64,000 nt of DNA from an uncultured Aquimarina sp. (GTDB lineage Bacteria > Bacteroidota > Bacteroidia > Flavobacteriales > Flavobacteriaceae), in NCBI GenBank assembly GCA_947498785.1, contig CANMLS010000022.1, positions 1 to 64,000 on the forward strand, in the 5' to 3' direction. Each line of letters begins with the position of its first letter. Within the stretch, counting starts at the first letter, position 1. The position numbers and the translations under genes are program-made. Shown here piece by piece: positions 36,460 to 46,261 of this stretch. Under the pieces are notes generated by a model. That model saw nothing but the letters and a program-made list of their open reading frames with translations, was not told where the DNA came from and searched no databases.

Positions 36460-37581
36460 ATGAAAAATTTTGTTCTCCTATTCGCCTTTATTTTTCTTAC
36501 CACTTTCTCGTGTGCCCAAGAAAAAGAAAATGATATTACTTTAGAAGAAGATCCTAAGAATTACACTACAGAAATAGTAGTTCCCGATTTGTTAATTCCT
36601 TGGGGAATGGTCTGGCTACCTGATGGCAGTATGTTAATTACAGAAAAAAGTGGAGAGCTTATCCTCTTTAAAAATGGTGTTAAAACCTCAATTGCTAATG
36701 TCCCAGAAGTTTATAACCGCAATCAAGGAGGGCTATTAGACATCGAACTGCATCCCAAATACAAAGATAACGGCTGGTTGTACATAACATATTCTTCTAA
36801 AGAAGGCCCTGAAAAAGGAGGAAATACAGCTCTTATAAGAGCCAAACTTGAAAACAATGAGTTAATTAATATAGAAAAATTATATAAAGGAACTCCAAAT
36901 ACCACCCGCGGACACCATTTTGGATCTCGAATAGAATTTGATAATGATGGATACTTATACTTTTGTATTGGAGATCGAGGAAATAGAGATGTAAACCCTC
37001 AAGATATTACTAAAGATGGTGGAAAAATATACCGCCTTAATGATGATGGAAGCATTCCAAAAGACAACCCTTTTGTAAACAAAGACGGCGCAAAAAAAGC
37101 GATTTTCTCTTACGGACACCGCAATCCACAAGGAATGGCAATCCATCCTGATGGTACAATTTGGGTTCATGAACATGGTCCAAGGGGTGGTGATGAAATT
37201 AATCCCATTAAAAAAGGAGTAAACTATGGTTGGCCAGTAATTACTTATGGTATCAATTATAGTGGTACATCAATAACAGATATCACCAAAAAGGAAGGGA
37301 TGAAACAACCTTTATATTATTGGGTACCGTCTATTGCTCCTAGTGGTATGGATTTTATTACCAGTGACAAATATCCTGATTGGAAAAACGACCTTCTAGT
37401 AGGTTCTTTAAAATTTCAATATTTAGAATTGCTAGAATTAAGCAACAACAAAGTTATAGGACGAAAAAAACTATTAGATGGTATGGGGCGTGTTCGTAAT
37501 GTAAGACAAGGTCCTGATGGGTTTATCTATGTTGCTATCGAAAATAAAGGTATTGTAAAAATAATTCCCTCCCTAAAATAG
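36460..37581 (+). CDS. PQQ-dependent sugar dehydrogenase (GSDH/sorbosone dehydrogenase family)
   Basis: The ATG at 36460 gives a 373-residue protein with a lipoprotein-like or Sec signal (…FLTTFSCAQEKEN). An upstream TTG (36430) would only add leader. The propeller has the family set: LIPWGMVWLPDGSMLITEKSG, QGGLLDIELHPKYKDNGWLY, HHFGSRIEFDNDGYLYFCIG (putative base His), SYGHRNPQGMAIHPDGTIW and HEHGPRGGDEINPI. It would oxidise a sugar or aldehyde sugar outside the cytoplasm with PQQ as cofactor. A c-type cytochrome gene begins 9 bp downstream, a natural electron acceptor. No pqq synthesis gene is in the window. Confidence 0.9.
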   Translation: MKNFVLLFAFIFLTTFSCAQEKENDITLEEDPKNYTTEIVVPDLLIPWGMVWLPDGSMLITEKSGELILFKNGVKTSIANVPEVYNRNQGGLLDIELHPKYKDNGWLYITYSSKEGPEKGGNTALIRAKLENNELINIEKLYKGTPNTTRGHHFGSRIEFDNDGYLYFCIGDRGNRDVNPQDITKDGGKIYRLNDDGSIPKDNPFVNKDGAKKAIFSYGHRNPQGMAIHPDGTIWVHEHGPRGGDEINPIKKGVNYGWPVITYGINYSGTSITDITKKEGMKQPLYYWVPSIAPSGMDFITSDKYPDWKNDLLVGSLKFQYLELLELSNNKVIGRKKLLDGMGRVRNVRQGPDGFIYVAIENKGIVKIIPSLK

Positions 37582-37590
37582 AAATATAAA

Positions 37591-38055
37591 ATGAAGAAGC
37601 GTTTAAAACAACTTGTGATCCTTGAAATTTTAATATTAGTTATAAGTGTATCTATTCTTGCTCAAAAAGGAAATACTGATTACACACACATTTCAAATAC
37701 AGAATTAGAAATTCAAGATGCAAAACTTTCAAAAAGTATTGCCCGCGGAAGAGATATATATGCTGATTTTTGTATGCAATGTCACCTTCCTGATGGAAAA
37801 GGAACTCCAAAAGTATTTCCTCCTCTAGCAGGATCTGATTGGTTGGTTAATAAACGTAAAGAAAGTATTCACTCTATAAAGTATGGACTAAATGGCCCTA
37901 TAGAAGTTAACGGAATATCTTACAATAGTGCAATGAGCTCATTAGGACTTGAAGATGAAGAAATTGCAGATGTTATGAACTATATCATGAACACTTGGGG
38001 AAATACACAGAAAAAAATGGTAACAACCGAAGAAGTTAATAAGGTCAAAAAGTAA
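37591..38055 (+). CDS. Mono-haem class I cytochrome c
   Basis: The 154-residue exported protein has a signal or anchor at about 1-25 and one haem motif, CMQCH (Cys61, Cys64, His65), following ARGRDIYADF. A C-terminal methionine in SYNSAMSSLG is the likely sixth ligand. DEEIADVMNYIMNTWGN is the closing helix usual in such cytochromes. It directly follows the sugar dehydrogenase, so it likely carries the electrons from sugar oxidation to the respiratory chain. Confidence 0.9.
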   Translation: MKKRLKQLVILEILILVISVSILAQKGNTDYTHISNTELEIQDAKLSKSIARGRDIYADFCMQCHLPDGKGTPKVFPPLAGSDWLVNKRKESIHSIKYGLNGPIEVNGISYNSAMSSLGLEDEEIADVMNYIMNTWGNTQKKMVTTEEVNKVKK

Positions 38056-38082
38056 AAAATCATCGTTAAAACGGTGGCTTTC

Positions 38083-38833
38083 TATGAGTATATATACCTC
38101 AAAAGCGCTAGATTTTTCGTTTTCTTTGGAGTTGCGATACTAATCATTGAATTATTTTGATGAATTCTTATTAAATGAAAATGAAAAAGATTTATCAGAG
38201 AATATTATTTTTAGCGATGATGATACGGTATTAGTAACTATGGCCAGTGTATATAATGGATTCCAAAATGATTTACAAGGTGATTCTTGTTTACCTCATA
38301 AGTTTAATGTTAAAGATATTTTTAAGATGGCTAAAACATTAAAGTTGTTAAAATAGGACCAACCTTTATAAGGACATTGGTAGATTCTATAACGCACTTG
38401 ATAATTTACAACCAGCAATTATTGAAGCTGGAGAAACTATAATATTGATCGTTGGGGTAGAACTCAATTTTTTGGCTATCAAGGTCATATTTATAAAAAT
38501 TATGACGAGGCACTTCTCAGTTTGACAGAAGCTTTTCATACATTAGGAAGTGATGGTAAAGCCATAGAAAACGTAATGAGAATTAGAAATCGTTCCTGAG
38601 GAGTTACTGCTCCTACTCCAACAGGCAGTACGATAGATATTATCCTTGAAGAGTACAAGCACGAGCTGAGAGGAGAATTTTCTTTATGACTAGTGATTAG
38701 AAGATCTGGTAAAGCAACTAGATATATCCATTAAAGATATGATCAAACCACACCTGCTGGTTATGAGTTGGTTCCTTTACTTAATTCTAAGCTAAGTATA
38801 AATCCGAACTTACTCACACAGAATAAGGAATAA
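38083..38833 (+). pseudogene. Degenerate SusD/RagB-type gene
   Basis: The 847-bp gap 38056-38902 contains SusD pieces in changing frames. They are a signal-like stretch (LKSARFFVFFGVAILI), NYFDEFLLNENEKDLS with TMASVYNGFQNDL, then GRFYNALDNLQPAIIEA, YQGHIYKNYDEALLSLTEAF, AIENVMRIRNRS, a stop, EEYKHELRGEFSL, another stop and the usual ending AGYELVPLLNSKLSINPNL with a TAA at 38831. Roughly half of a normal SusD is missing and several frameshifts and stops are present. No SusC partner lies beside it. The large UnbV lipoprotein directly downstream is intact. Confidence 0.7.
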
Positions 38834-38902
38834 TTATAATTTAAAGAGTCTTAGATATTGTTTATTTGGGCCTGTTTTTATAATTTTCTAAAAAATTAAA
38901 AA

Positions 38903-41900
38903 ATGAAGAGGATATATAGCGTCGTTTTTTTTTCAATAATATTGTTTTCTTGTCAAAAAAATAAAGAAAAACAATTTAGTTTGCTATCCAGTGATCAAAC
39001 AGGCATTTCGTTTTCAAATGATATTATTGAGACGGATAGCTTAAATTACTTTACTTACCCATATATGTATATGGGAGGAGGGGTATCAGCAGGTGATATT
39101 AATAACGACGGTCTTATAGATTTGTTTTTTACTGCTAATATGGAATCCAATTCATTATACTTAAATAAAGGAAAATTTAAGTTCGAAAATATTACCGATG
39201 CGGCAAATGTAGCAGGAGATGATAGATGGTTTACAGGAACTACCATGGTTGACATTAATAACGATGGGTATCTAGACATTTATGTAAGTGTATCTGGAAA
39301 AGGTGATAACAGAAATAATCTCCTATATATAAATAACGGCCCTTCGGCAAGCTCTGGGCAAATAACATTTACAGAAAAGGCTAAAGCATTTGGAATAGAC
39401 CATAATGGCCATACTACCCAAAGTACCTTTTTTGATTATGATAATGATGGGGATTTAGATGTATATCTAGCCAACTATCCTCCTACTCCATTCAAAAGTC
39501 CTGTGTCATTATATCAGCGTAAAGTAAATAATCCAAAAATAGAAGAATCTGATATTTTGTATAGAAACAATGGTGATGGAACTTTTACCGATGTCACTAT
39601 CGAGTCGGGAATATTAAATTTTGGTCTGTCACTAAGTGCGACCATTGCAGATTTTAATGACGATGGTTTTAAAGATATTTATGTGTCTAATGATTTCGAT
39701 TCTCCTGATTTTATGTATATAAATAATAAAAATGGGACATTCAAAGAAATTGCTAAAGAAGCTGTAAATCATACTTCTCAATATGGTATGGGGGCAGACA
39801 TAGCCGATTATAATAATGACAATCTTCATGATATAGCACAGGTGGATATGACCCCAGAGGATAATAGAAGATCTAAAGCTAATATGTCTAGTATGAACCC
39901 ATTAGGGTTTACTAAAATGGTAAATGCTGGTTTAAACCATCAATACATGCAAAACAGTCTACAATTAAACAGAGGAAACGACACTAACGGAAATCCTGTT
40001 TTTAGTGAAGTTTCCAGAATGGCAGGGATATCAGCTACTGATTGGAGCTGGTCTATTCTTTTTTCAGATTTGGATAATGATGGTTGGAAAGATATAACTA
40101 TTTCTAATGGAACACGAAGAGATATTAATAACAGGGATTATTTTGCAAAATTAAAAACGAAGAACTACTTTGGAAATGCAGTATTATCTGCAGAAGAAGT
40201 ACAACAAATTCCTTCAGAAAAAATATCTAATTATATTTTTAAAAACACTAAAGACCTTACTTTCAAAAATATGGTAAATGAATGGGGGTGGGATGAAAAA
40301 ACTTTTTCTAATGGGTCTTTATATGCTGATTTGGATAATGATGGGGATTTAGATTTTGTGATTAATAATATAGATCAATACCCTTCTGTATATAGAAATA
40401 ATAATTTAGATGAAAATAATTTTTTAATGATAAGCTTAAAAGGTCCAAAAAACAACAAAAATGGTCTTGGAGCAAAAGTATATATAACGACTAATCAATC
40501 ACAACAATTCAACGAACTTACCTTAACTAGAGGATTTCAATCTTCTGTAGCTCCTATATTACATTTTGGTTTAGGTAAAGAAGAGACGGTATCACTAGTA
40601 AAAGTAGTATGGCCAAATGGGGCTATTTCTGAAATAAAAGATATAAAAGCAAACCAAAACCTTCTTGTAGATTTTTCTTCTGCTCAAAAATCAAAAAAAA
40701 AATCCTTTCATAATAAACCTTTATTTCAAACTATACCCTTAGATACTATTGGTGTAGATTTTGCTCACATAGAAAATAAGTATGATGACTACTATTTTGA
40801 ACCTCTTTTACCTCATCAAACCTCTATGCTGGGACCAGGGATCGCAGTTGCCGATGTAAATGGAGATGGCTTAGATGATTTCTACATAGGTGGCGCTTCA
40901 AAACAAACTGCAACACTATTTGTACAAAATACCGAAGGTAAGTTCAACAGAACCAATGATAATATTTGGGAAGCAGATAAAGATATGGAAGATATGAGTG
41001 CTTTATTTTTGGACTATGACAATGATGGTGATAAAGATTTATATGTTGTAAGTGGGGGCAACGAAGGAAATCAGGACTTAACCAATTTTCAAGATCGCCT
41101 TTATATAAACGATGGTAACGGTAAATTTATTAAAAGTGTAAATATTTTACCTCTTATCACAACTAGCGGATCTCGTGTAATAGCAGGTGACTATGATGAT
41201 GATGGGGATTTAGATTTATTCGTGGGTGGAAGATTAGTTGTCGGACAATACCCCTGGCCAGCAAAGAGTTATATTTTAAATAATGATAATGGTACTTATA
41301 AAGATGTAACAGCAGAAATAGCCCAAGATTTTTCAACATTAGGAATGATCACAGATGCCAGTTGGACAGACTTTGATAATAATGGTACATTAGATCTTAT
41401 TATAGTAGGTGAATGGACTCCAATTTTATTCTATAGTAATGATGGAGGTATATTTCAAAATGTAACAACCTCAACTGGACTTCAAAACACCAATGGTTGG
41501 TGGTCTAGTATAACCCAAGATGATTTTGATAATGATGGCGATGTCGATTATATAATCGGGAACTTAGGCCTAAATTACAAATATAAAGCCTCAAAAAATG
41601 AGCCGTTCGAAGTATATGCAGATGATTTTGACAATAACAAGAGAAAAGATATAGTTCTAAGTTATTATAATTTTGGAAAATTATTCCCAGTCCGTGGTAA
41701 ATCATGTTCATCTCAGCAAATGCCAACATTAAGAAAGAAATTTCAAGACTATAATTCGTTTGCGGTCGCAGATGTTAATGACGTATATGGTAAAGAAAAA
41801 CTAGAAAATGCCGAGATACATTATAAAGCTCAAACTTTTGCGAGTAGTTACATAGAAAATTTGGGTAATGGAAAGTTTAAAATAACTCCATTGCCTAATG

Positions 41901-42238
41901 AAGCTCAATTCTCATCGGTCAATAAAATAATCTCTAACGATATTGATGGAGACGGCTTCAAAGACATTATACTTGGAGGAAATTTGTATGCTTCTGAAAT
42001 CGAAACCCCTAGAAACGATTCTAGTATCGGCACCTTTTTAAAGGGTGATGGTAATGGCAACTTTATCCCGGTACCAAATGATAAATGTGGATTATATCTT
42101 AAGGGAGATGTTAAAGATTTCTCCTTCATCACTATTGGTAATACCAGGTATATTAGTGTTGTCAAAAATAACGATGATCTTCAATTTGTAAAGATTAAAA
42201 GAAAGAACTCTCCTAAAGAAATCCAATCGCTACCCTAA
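38903..42238 (+). CDS. Second large double-propeller FG-GAP/UnbV lipoprotein
   Basis: The 1111-residue protein has a lipoprotein signal (VVFFSIILFSCQKNK; Cys at about 17). VCBS/FG-GAP loops follow at about 60-500 (DINNDGLIDLFFT, DYDNDGDLDVYLA, DLDNDGDLDFVIN), then an ASPIC/UnbV domain at about 505-590 (HFGLGKEETVSLVKVVWPNG) and a second propeller at about 640-1060 (DVNGDGLDDFYIG, DYDDDGDLDLFVG, DIDGDGFKDIILG). It is clearly a paralogue of the protein at 16159-19503, sharing even EIETPRND near the end. Here its SusD neighbour is dead, so it now stands alone after the dehydrogenase/cytochrome genes. Confidence 0.88.
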   Translation: MKRIYSVVFFSIILFSCQKNKEKQFSLLSSDQTGISFSNDIIETDSLNYFTYPYMYMGGGVSAGDINNDGLIDLFFTANMESNSLYLNKGKFKFENITDAANVAGDDRWFTGTTMVDINNDGYLDIYVSVSGKGDNRNNLLYINNGPSASSGQITFTEKAKAFGIDHNGHTTQSTFFDYDNDGDLDVYLANYPPTPFKSPVSLYQRKVNNPKIEESDILYRNNGDGTFTDVTIESGILNFGLSLSATIADFNDDGFKDIYVSNDFDSPDFMYINNKNGTFKEIAKEAVNHTSQYGMGADIADYNNDNLHDIAQVDMTPEDNRRSKANMSSMNPLGFTKMVNAGLNHQYMQNSLQLNRGNDTNGNPVFSEVSRMAGISATDWSWSILFSDLDNDGWKDITISNGTRRDINNRDYFAKLKTKNYFGNAVLSAEEVQQIPSEKISNYIFKNTKDLTFKNMVNEWGWDEKTFSNGSLYADLDNDGDLDFVINNIDQYPSVYRNNNLDENNFLMISLKGPKNNKNGLGAKVYITTNQSQQFNELTLTRGFQSSVAPILHFGLGKEETVSLVKVVWPNGAISEIKDIKANQNLLVDFSSAQKSKKKSFHNKPLFQTIPLDTIGVDFAHIENKYDDYYFEPLLPHQTSMLGPGIAVADVNGDGLDDFYIGGASKQTATLFVQNTEGKFNRTNDNIWEADKDMEDMSALFLDYDNDGDKDLYVVSGGNEGNQDLTNFQDRLYINDGNGKFIKSVNILPLITTSGSRVIAGDYDDDGDLDLFVGGRLVVGQYPWPAKSYILNNDNGTYKDVTAEIAQDFSTLGMITDASWTDFDNNGTLDLIIVGEWTPILFYSNDGGIFQNVTTSTGLQNTNGWWSSITQDDFDNDGDVDYIIGNLGLNYKYKASKNEPFEVYADDFDNNKRKDIVLSYYNFGKLFPVRGKSCSSQQMPTLRKKFQDYNSFAVADVNDVYGKEKLENAEIHYKAQTFASSYIENLGNGKFKITPLPNEAQFSSVNKIISNDIDGDGFKDIILGGNLYASEIETPRNDSSIGTFLKGDGNGNFIPVPNDKCGLYLKGDVKDFSFITIGNTRYISVVKNNDDLQFVKIKRKNSPKEIQSLP

Positions 42239-42407
42239 AAAAGCAAAAACTTTTTAATCATTCTTTTAGAAGGTAAAACTACTTTATAATATTGAGTATT
42301 TTTTAAACCCATATTCATCTTTTCCATAGTACAACTCCCCTTTTTTGACTTTTTAGGGTCAGATTATAAAGAGATCTTCTACAAACGGTTATAAAATTGT
42401 GATTTAA

Positions 42408-42421
42408 TATCTGATCAGATA
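42408..42421. repeat. Perfect 14-bp palindrome in a 392-bp gap
   Basis: TATCTGATCAGATA at 42408-42421 is its own reverse complement and lies 210 bp upstream of the start of the unknown secreted protein gene. No T tract follows. Apart from this, the gap 42239-42630 holds only a weak lipoprotein-like minus-strand scrap (VAGCKETKND) that I do not call as a gene. Confidence 0.3.
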
Positions 42422-42630
42422 CCATTAATTAATCCTTAGTTAGTTTTTTCTTAATTATAAGAGGTGCAGAATTGTCGTTCTTTGTCTCTTTACACCCAGC
42501 AACTTTGCTCTATAATTTTAGATTTCATAAGTTAAAATTCAAAGTCTATTTTATAATACAACAATCAAATCATATCTTACGTTAATATTATCAAACACTC
42601 AATAAGGCTTAAGTTAATTATAAACGATAT

Positions 42631-43377
42631 ATGAAACTTTTCACATTCATTATTGTATTTATATTCATATATCAAGGTAATGCTCAAATAGAAGAAGATA
42701 ATCCTAATACTTATCGGTTCAGTTACAAATCTGAGTTGTACAAAGGAACCAAACTTCAAATAACTCAAAAAATAAGGACATTAAAGAATAATTCATGGTT
42801 TGTAAATATTCCTGAAGAAAAACAGGTAGAACTCAACATACTTTTCAAAAAAGTAAGAGATCAACCTATACCCAGGTTATACAAAAAACGTGCGATCATA
42901 TTTCTTGATGCTTTATATGCTTATGAAGATTTCTTAACCATATATGACAATGCACTATTTGAAGTAGTTTTACATTTGAAACGAGATATGCGACGTCTTG
43001 ATTTTAAGTTTGAAAGACAATTTACAAAAGCTAAAGTAACTCTAGATCGTGCAAATAAAGAAGATCAAAAAAATATCAAAAAAATTGATCGCCTGAGTAA
43101 AGAGTTTCATGATAGCCAAATAAAATTAATGAGTCATCGATGGATGAAGAAAAAAATCGAACGATATAGAGGTATGGATGCGATTAAAAATCCTGACGAA
43201 TTTATTGCAGAATTCAAAAAGGCTGAAGCCATGAATATTTTTACAATGATTGAAGAAAAAAAAATTGACAAAATCAATTCATACCTTGAAAATCAAATTA
43301 TTGATTTTTTTTATAAAAAGTCACTCCCCGAGATAGATATTGACAAGCTTGAATTGGATTATATCGATAAAATATAA
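42631..43377 (+). CDS. Unknown secreted protein, helical
   Basis: The 248-residue protein has a signal peptide (about 1-19, MKLFTFIIVFIFIYQGNAQ) and no family I recognise. The mature part is rich in Lys, Glu and Asp and looks helical, with possible coiled-coil stretches at about 120-170 (charged RLDFKFERQFTKAKVTLDRA, KKIDRLSKEFHDSQIKLM). It precedes the murein-recycling genes by 52 bp on the same strand and may be co-transcribed, which hints at an envelope role but no more. Confidence 0.65.
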   Translation: MKLFTFIIVFIFIYQGNAQIEEDNPNTYRFSYKSELYKGTKLQITQKIRTLKNNSWFVNIPEEKQVELNILFKKVRDQPIPRLYKKRAIIFLDALYAYEDFLTIYDNALFEVVLHLKRDMRRLDFKFERQFTKAKVTLDRANKEDQKNIKKIDRLSKEFHDSQIKLMSHRWMKKKIERYRGMDAIKNPDEFIAEFKKAEAMNIFTMIEEKKIDKINSYLENQIIDFFYKKSLPEIDIDKLELDYIDKI

Positions 43378-43429
43378 ACTACCCTTTATTAATAATTTGT
43401 GAGTATCTTACTTTCCTTAAAAATCATTC

Positions 43430-44704
43430 ATGATAGAATCATCAAACAAAGATAAAAATGCCTGGGCTTGGGTACCTTCACTTTATTTCACAGAAGGTCT
43501 ACCCTATGTAATAGTAATTACCGTTTCTGTAATTATGTATAAAAAACTAGGCATAAGCAACTCAGATATAGGAATATATACAAGTTGGTTATACTTACCT
43601 TGGGTTCTTAAACCATTATGGAGTCCTTTGGTAGATATTAAGAGTACCAAACGCAATTGGTTTTTAGGTATGCAACTTCTTATTGCTATAGCTTTTCTCG
43701 GAGTGGGATTAACGATTCCCACAAACAATTTCTTTATTTTAAGTCTTTCTTGTTTTTGGATTGCAGCTTTTGCTTCTGCCACACATGACATCGCCGCAGA
43801 TGGATATTATTTAATTGGCCTTTCTGAAAAGAAACAATCCTTTTTTCTCGGAGTACGTAGCACATTTTATCGCTTAGCTATGATTACCGGACAAGGGCTC
43901 ATTGTTGTACTTGCTGGTTTTTTAGAGGAATATTATGGGAACAATAAGCAAGCATGGTCATATACTATAAGTATTACGGCTGTTTTTATGGTAATATTGA
44001 CACTTATTAATTTCTTTGCTACTCCCAAAATAGAACATAAAAATTCGTCGAAAAAAGATAACCAAATGGGTTTTTTTGATGTTTTTAGTACATTTTTTCA
44101 AAAAAAACAAATTGGAGTTGCAATCGCTTTTATCCTTCTATATCGCTTAGGAGAATCTCAATTAGTCAAAATGGCCTCTCCCTTTTTGTTAGATAAAACC
44201 GAAGTTGGAGGACTTGCTTTATCTACTACAGCTGTAGGTACTATATACGGAACTTTTGGGCTTATAGCCTTAACTATTGGTGGTATTCTTGGCGGAATCG
44301 TAATCTCAATGCACGGATTAAAAAAATGGATGTTTCCTATGATATTGGCACTAAATTTACCTAACCTCTTATACGCCTTACTTGCATTTTGGCAACCTTC
44401 GTCTACCCTATTCGCAACATTGGTCGTAATAATAGAACAATTTGGATATGGTTTTGGATTTGCTGCATATTTAATGTTTATGATTTATGTAGCTGAAGGA
44501 GTTTCTAAAACTTCTCATTATGCCATTGCAACCGGCTTTATGGCATTAGGCATGATGTTGCCAGGTATGGTCAGTGGTATTATCCAGGAAGTTATTGGGT
44601 ACACTGGGTTTTTTATTTGGGTAGCCGCTGCCGCAGTACCTGGAATCATCCTTACCAGATACATACAATATCCTAATGATTATGGAAAGAAAGATAAAAA
44701 ATAG
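43430..44704 (+). CDS. AmpG-like MFS transporter (muropeptide permease type)
   Basis: The 424-residue protein has about 12 membrane segments. Its start, SLYFTEGLPYVIVITVSVIM at about 17-36, followed by SWLYLPWVLKPLWSPLVD and ATHDIAADGYYL, is the AmpG/PAT-family signature. AmpG takes anhydro-muropeptides from periplasm to cytoplasm. The next genes encode a GH3 hexosaminidase (start 4 bp after its stop) and AnmK, which strongly supports the recycling role. Other PAT members carry acetyl-CoA, so the substrate rests on context. Confidence 0.85.
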   Translation: MIESSNKDKNAWAWVPSLYFTEGLPYVIVITVSVIMYKKLGISNSDIGIYTSWLYLPWVLKPLWSPLVDIKSTKRNWFLGMQLLIAIAFLGVGLTIPTNNFFILSLSCFWIAAFASATHDIAADGYYLIGLSEKKQSFFLGVRSTFYRLAMITGQGLIVVLAGFLEEYYGNNKQAWSYTISITAVFMVILTLINFFATPKIEHKNSSKKDNQMGFFDVFSTFFQKKQIGVAIAFILLYRLGESQLVKMASPFLLDKTEVGGLALSTTAVGTIYGTFGLIALTIGGILGGIVISMHGLKKWMFPMILALNLPNLLYALLAFWQPSSTLFATLVVIIEQFGYGFGFAAYLMFMIYVAEGVSKTSHYAIATGFMALGMMLPGMVSGIIQEVIGYTGFFIWVAAAAVPGIILTRYIQYPNDYGKKDKK

Positions 44705-44708
44705 TAGC

Positions 44709-46256
44709 ATGAACAACTTATCTAAAACAGAAAAAATCGGTCAGTTCTTCTTTCCTGCTGCATTTATAAATGATAGTGATTTTGAAATAAAAAAGGTTGA
44801 ACGACTTATAAAAGATCATAAAATAGGAGGATTAACTTTTTTTCATAGTAGAATTAGCGCTGCTACAAACTTTGAAGGAAAGAAAAAAGTAATACGCAAC
44901 GAAAATAGTGCACAAAGATTATCAGAACTTATCGAACACTATCAAAATATAGCCTCGCACCCTTTACTTATAAGTATAGATGCCGAATGGGGTCTAGCGA
45001 TGCGGGTAGAAAATACTCCGAAATATCCCTATGCCATCACATTAGGAGCCCTCCCAAAAGACCAAACAGATTTGATTTTTGAAGTAGGGAAATATATAGG
45101 AAATGATTTGGCTAATATTGGAATTCACCTTAACCTTGCCCCAGTAGCAGATGTAAATATCAATCCTAATAATCCTGTAATTGGTTATCGTGCTTTTGGA
45201 GAAAATAAAGAACAGGTAACACTTAAGTCTATTGCATTTTACAATGGACTTAAAGCATCAGGAATTTTAGGATGTTTCAAACATTTTCCTGGTCATGGAG
45301 ATACCGAAGTAGACTCTCATTTGGGTCTTCCTGTGATTATGAAATCAAAACAAGAATTACAGAACACAGAATTATATCCATTTATAAAAGCTATTGCTCA
45401 AGGTATCGACAGTATACTTATTGGCCATTTAGCAGTTCCTTCTCTTTCAAACGGAAAAAACGTATCAGCTACTTTATCAAAAGATATTATTAAAGATCTA
45501 TTAAGGCAAGAATTAGGTTTTAAAGGTGTTGTAATTTCTGATGCACTTAATATGCATAGCGTTTCAAAACTATACCCAGAAAAAGGACTTTTAGAATGGA
45601 AGGCCTTTGATGCCGGTAACGATGTTTTATGCTTTGCAGAGCATGTAGAAGAAGGAATTCTAGCGATAGAAAAAAATGCAACAAACGATCAAATTGAAGA
45701 AAGTTTTACCCGAATTGCAGCATTAAAAAAAAATGCATTAACAAAACACTCTTTAGAACATGATATCGATATCAACAAAATAACTTCTCTAAATCAAAAT
45801 ATAGCCAAAGCATCACTTACTCATTATATCTCAGATCAAAAAAGTTTATCCAAATTTATGACAGAAGGGTTTGAAGCTATTTTAATTAAAAATACAGACC
45901 ATTGTATTTTTCTTCAGGAAATAGAAAAAGTAAAAAGTTTTAACCATATCGATAATTCTAAAATCGCCACACATAATAATATACTTATTGCCTTATTCCC
46001 TCCTTCTATAAAACCAAAAAATGAATTTGGAATAGACAAAAAAATGAAGGAGACAATTGTAGAATTAAGCCGTACAAAAAATGTAGCATTATACCTGTTT
46101 GGCAACCCCTACGCTTTGCGAATATTACCAACTGATAATATCAACAATATTATTCTTGGGTATCAGGATCTTGAAACCTTTCAGCAGGTTGCGGCACAAC
46201 ATTTTATTGGCAAACATAAGGCTATTGGGGTATCGCCAGTTCAACTTTCAATCTAA
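44709..46256 (+). CDS. nagZ: Glycoside hydrolase family 3, beta-N-acetylhexosaminidase (NagZ-like)
   Basis: The ATG at 44709 gives 515 residues; an upstream in-frame ATG at 44676 overlaps the transporter gene and adds nothing conserved. The GH3 TIM barrel shows LLISIDAEWGLAMRV, NLAPVADVNINPNNPVIGYRAFG, KHFPGHGDTEVDSHLGLP (the His/Asp loop of NagZ-type enzymes) and the nucleophile Asp in VVISDALNMHSV. There is no signal peptide, so it likely acts in the cytoplasm on GlcNAc-anhydroMurNAc, feeding AnmK downstream. It is longer than compact E. coli NagZ, with an extra C-terminal domain (about 370-515). Confidence 0.85.
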   Translation: MNNLSKTEKIGQFFFPAAFINDSDFEIKKVERLIKDHKIGGLTFFHSRISAATNFEGKKKVIRNENSAQRLSELIEHYQNIASHPLLISIDAEWGLAMRVENTPKYPYAITLGALPKDQTDLIFEVGKYIGNDLANIGIHLNLAPVADVNINPNNPVIGYRAFGENKEQVTLKSIAFYNGLKASGILGCFKHFPGHGDTEVDSHLGLPVIMKSKQELQNTELYPFIKAIAQGIDSILIGHLAVPSLSNGKNVSATLSKDIIKDLLRQELGFKGVVISDALNMHSVSKLYPEKGLLEWKAFDAGNDVLCFAEHVEEGILAIEKNATNDQIEESFTRIAALKKNALTKHSLEHDIDINKITSLNQNIAKASLTHYISDQKSLSKFMTEGFEAILIKNTDHCIFLQEIEKVKSFNHIDNSKIATHNNILIALFPPSIKPKNEFGIDKKMKETIVELSRTKNVALYLFGNPYALRILPTDNINNIILGYQDLETFQQVAAQHFIGKHKAIGVSPVQLSI

Positions 46257-46261
46257 AAAAC

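Noticed and set aside
42460-42540. Lipoprotein-like scrap (VAGCKETKND) on the minus strand
   Set aside because: Only about 25 codons, without a signal peptide in frame, so it cannot be supported as a gene.
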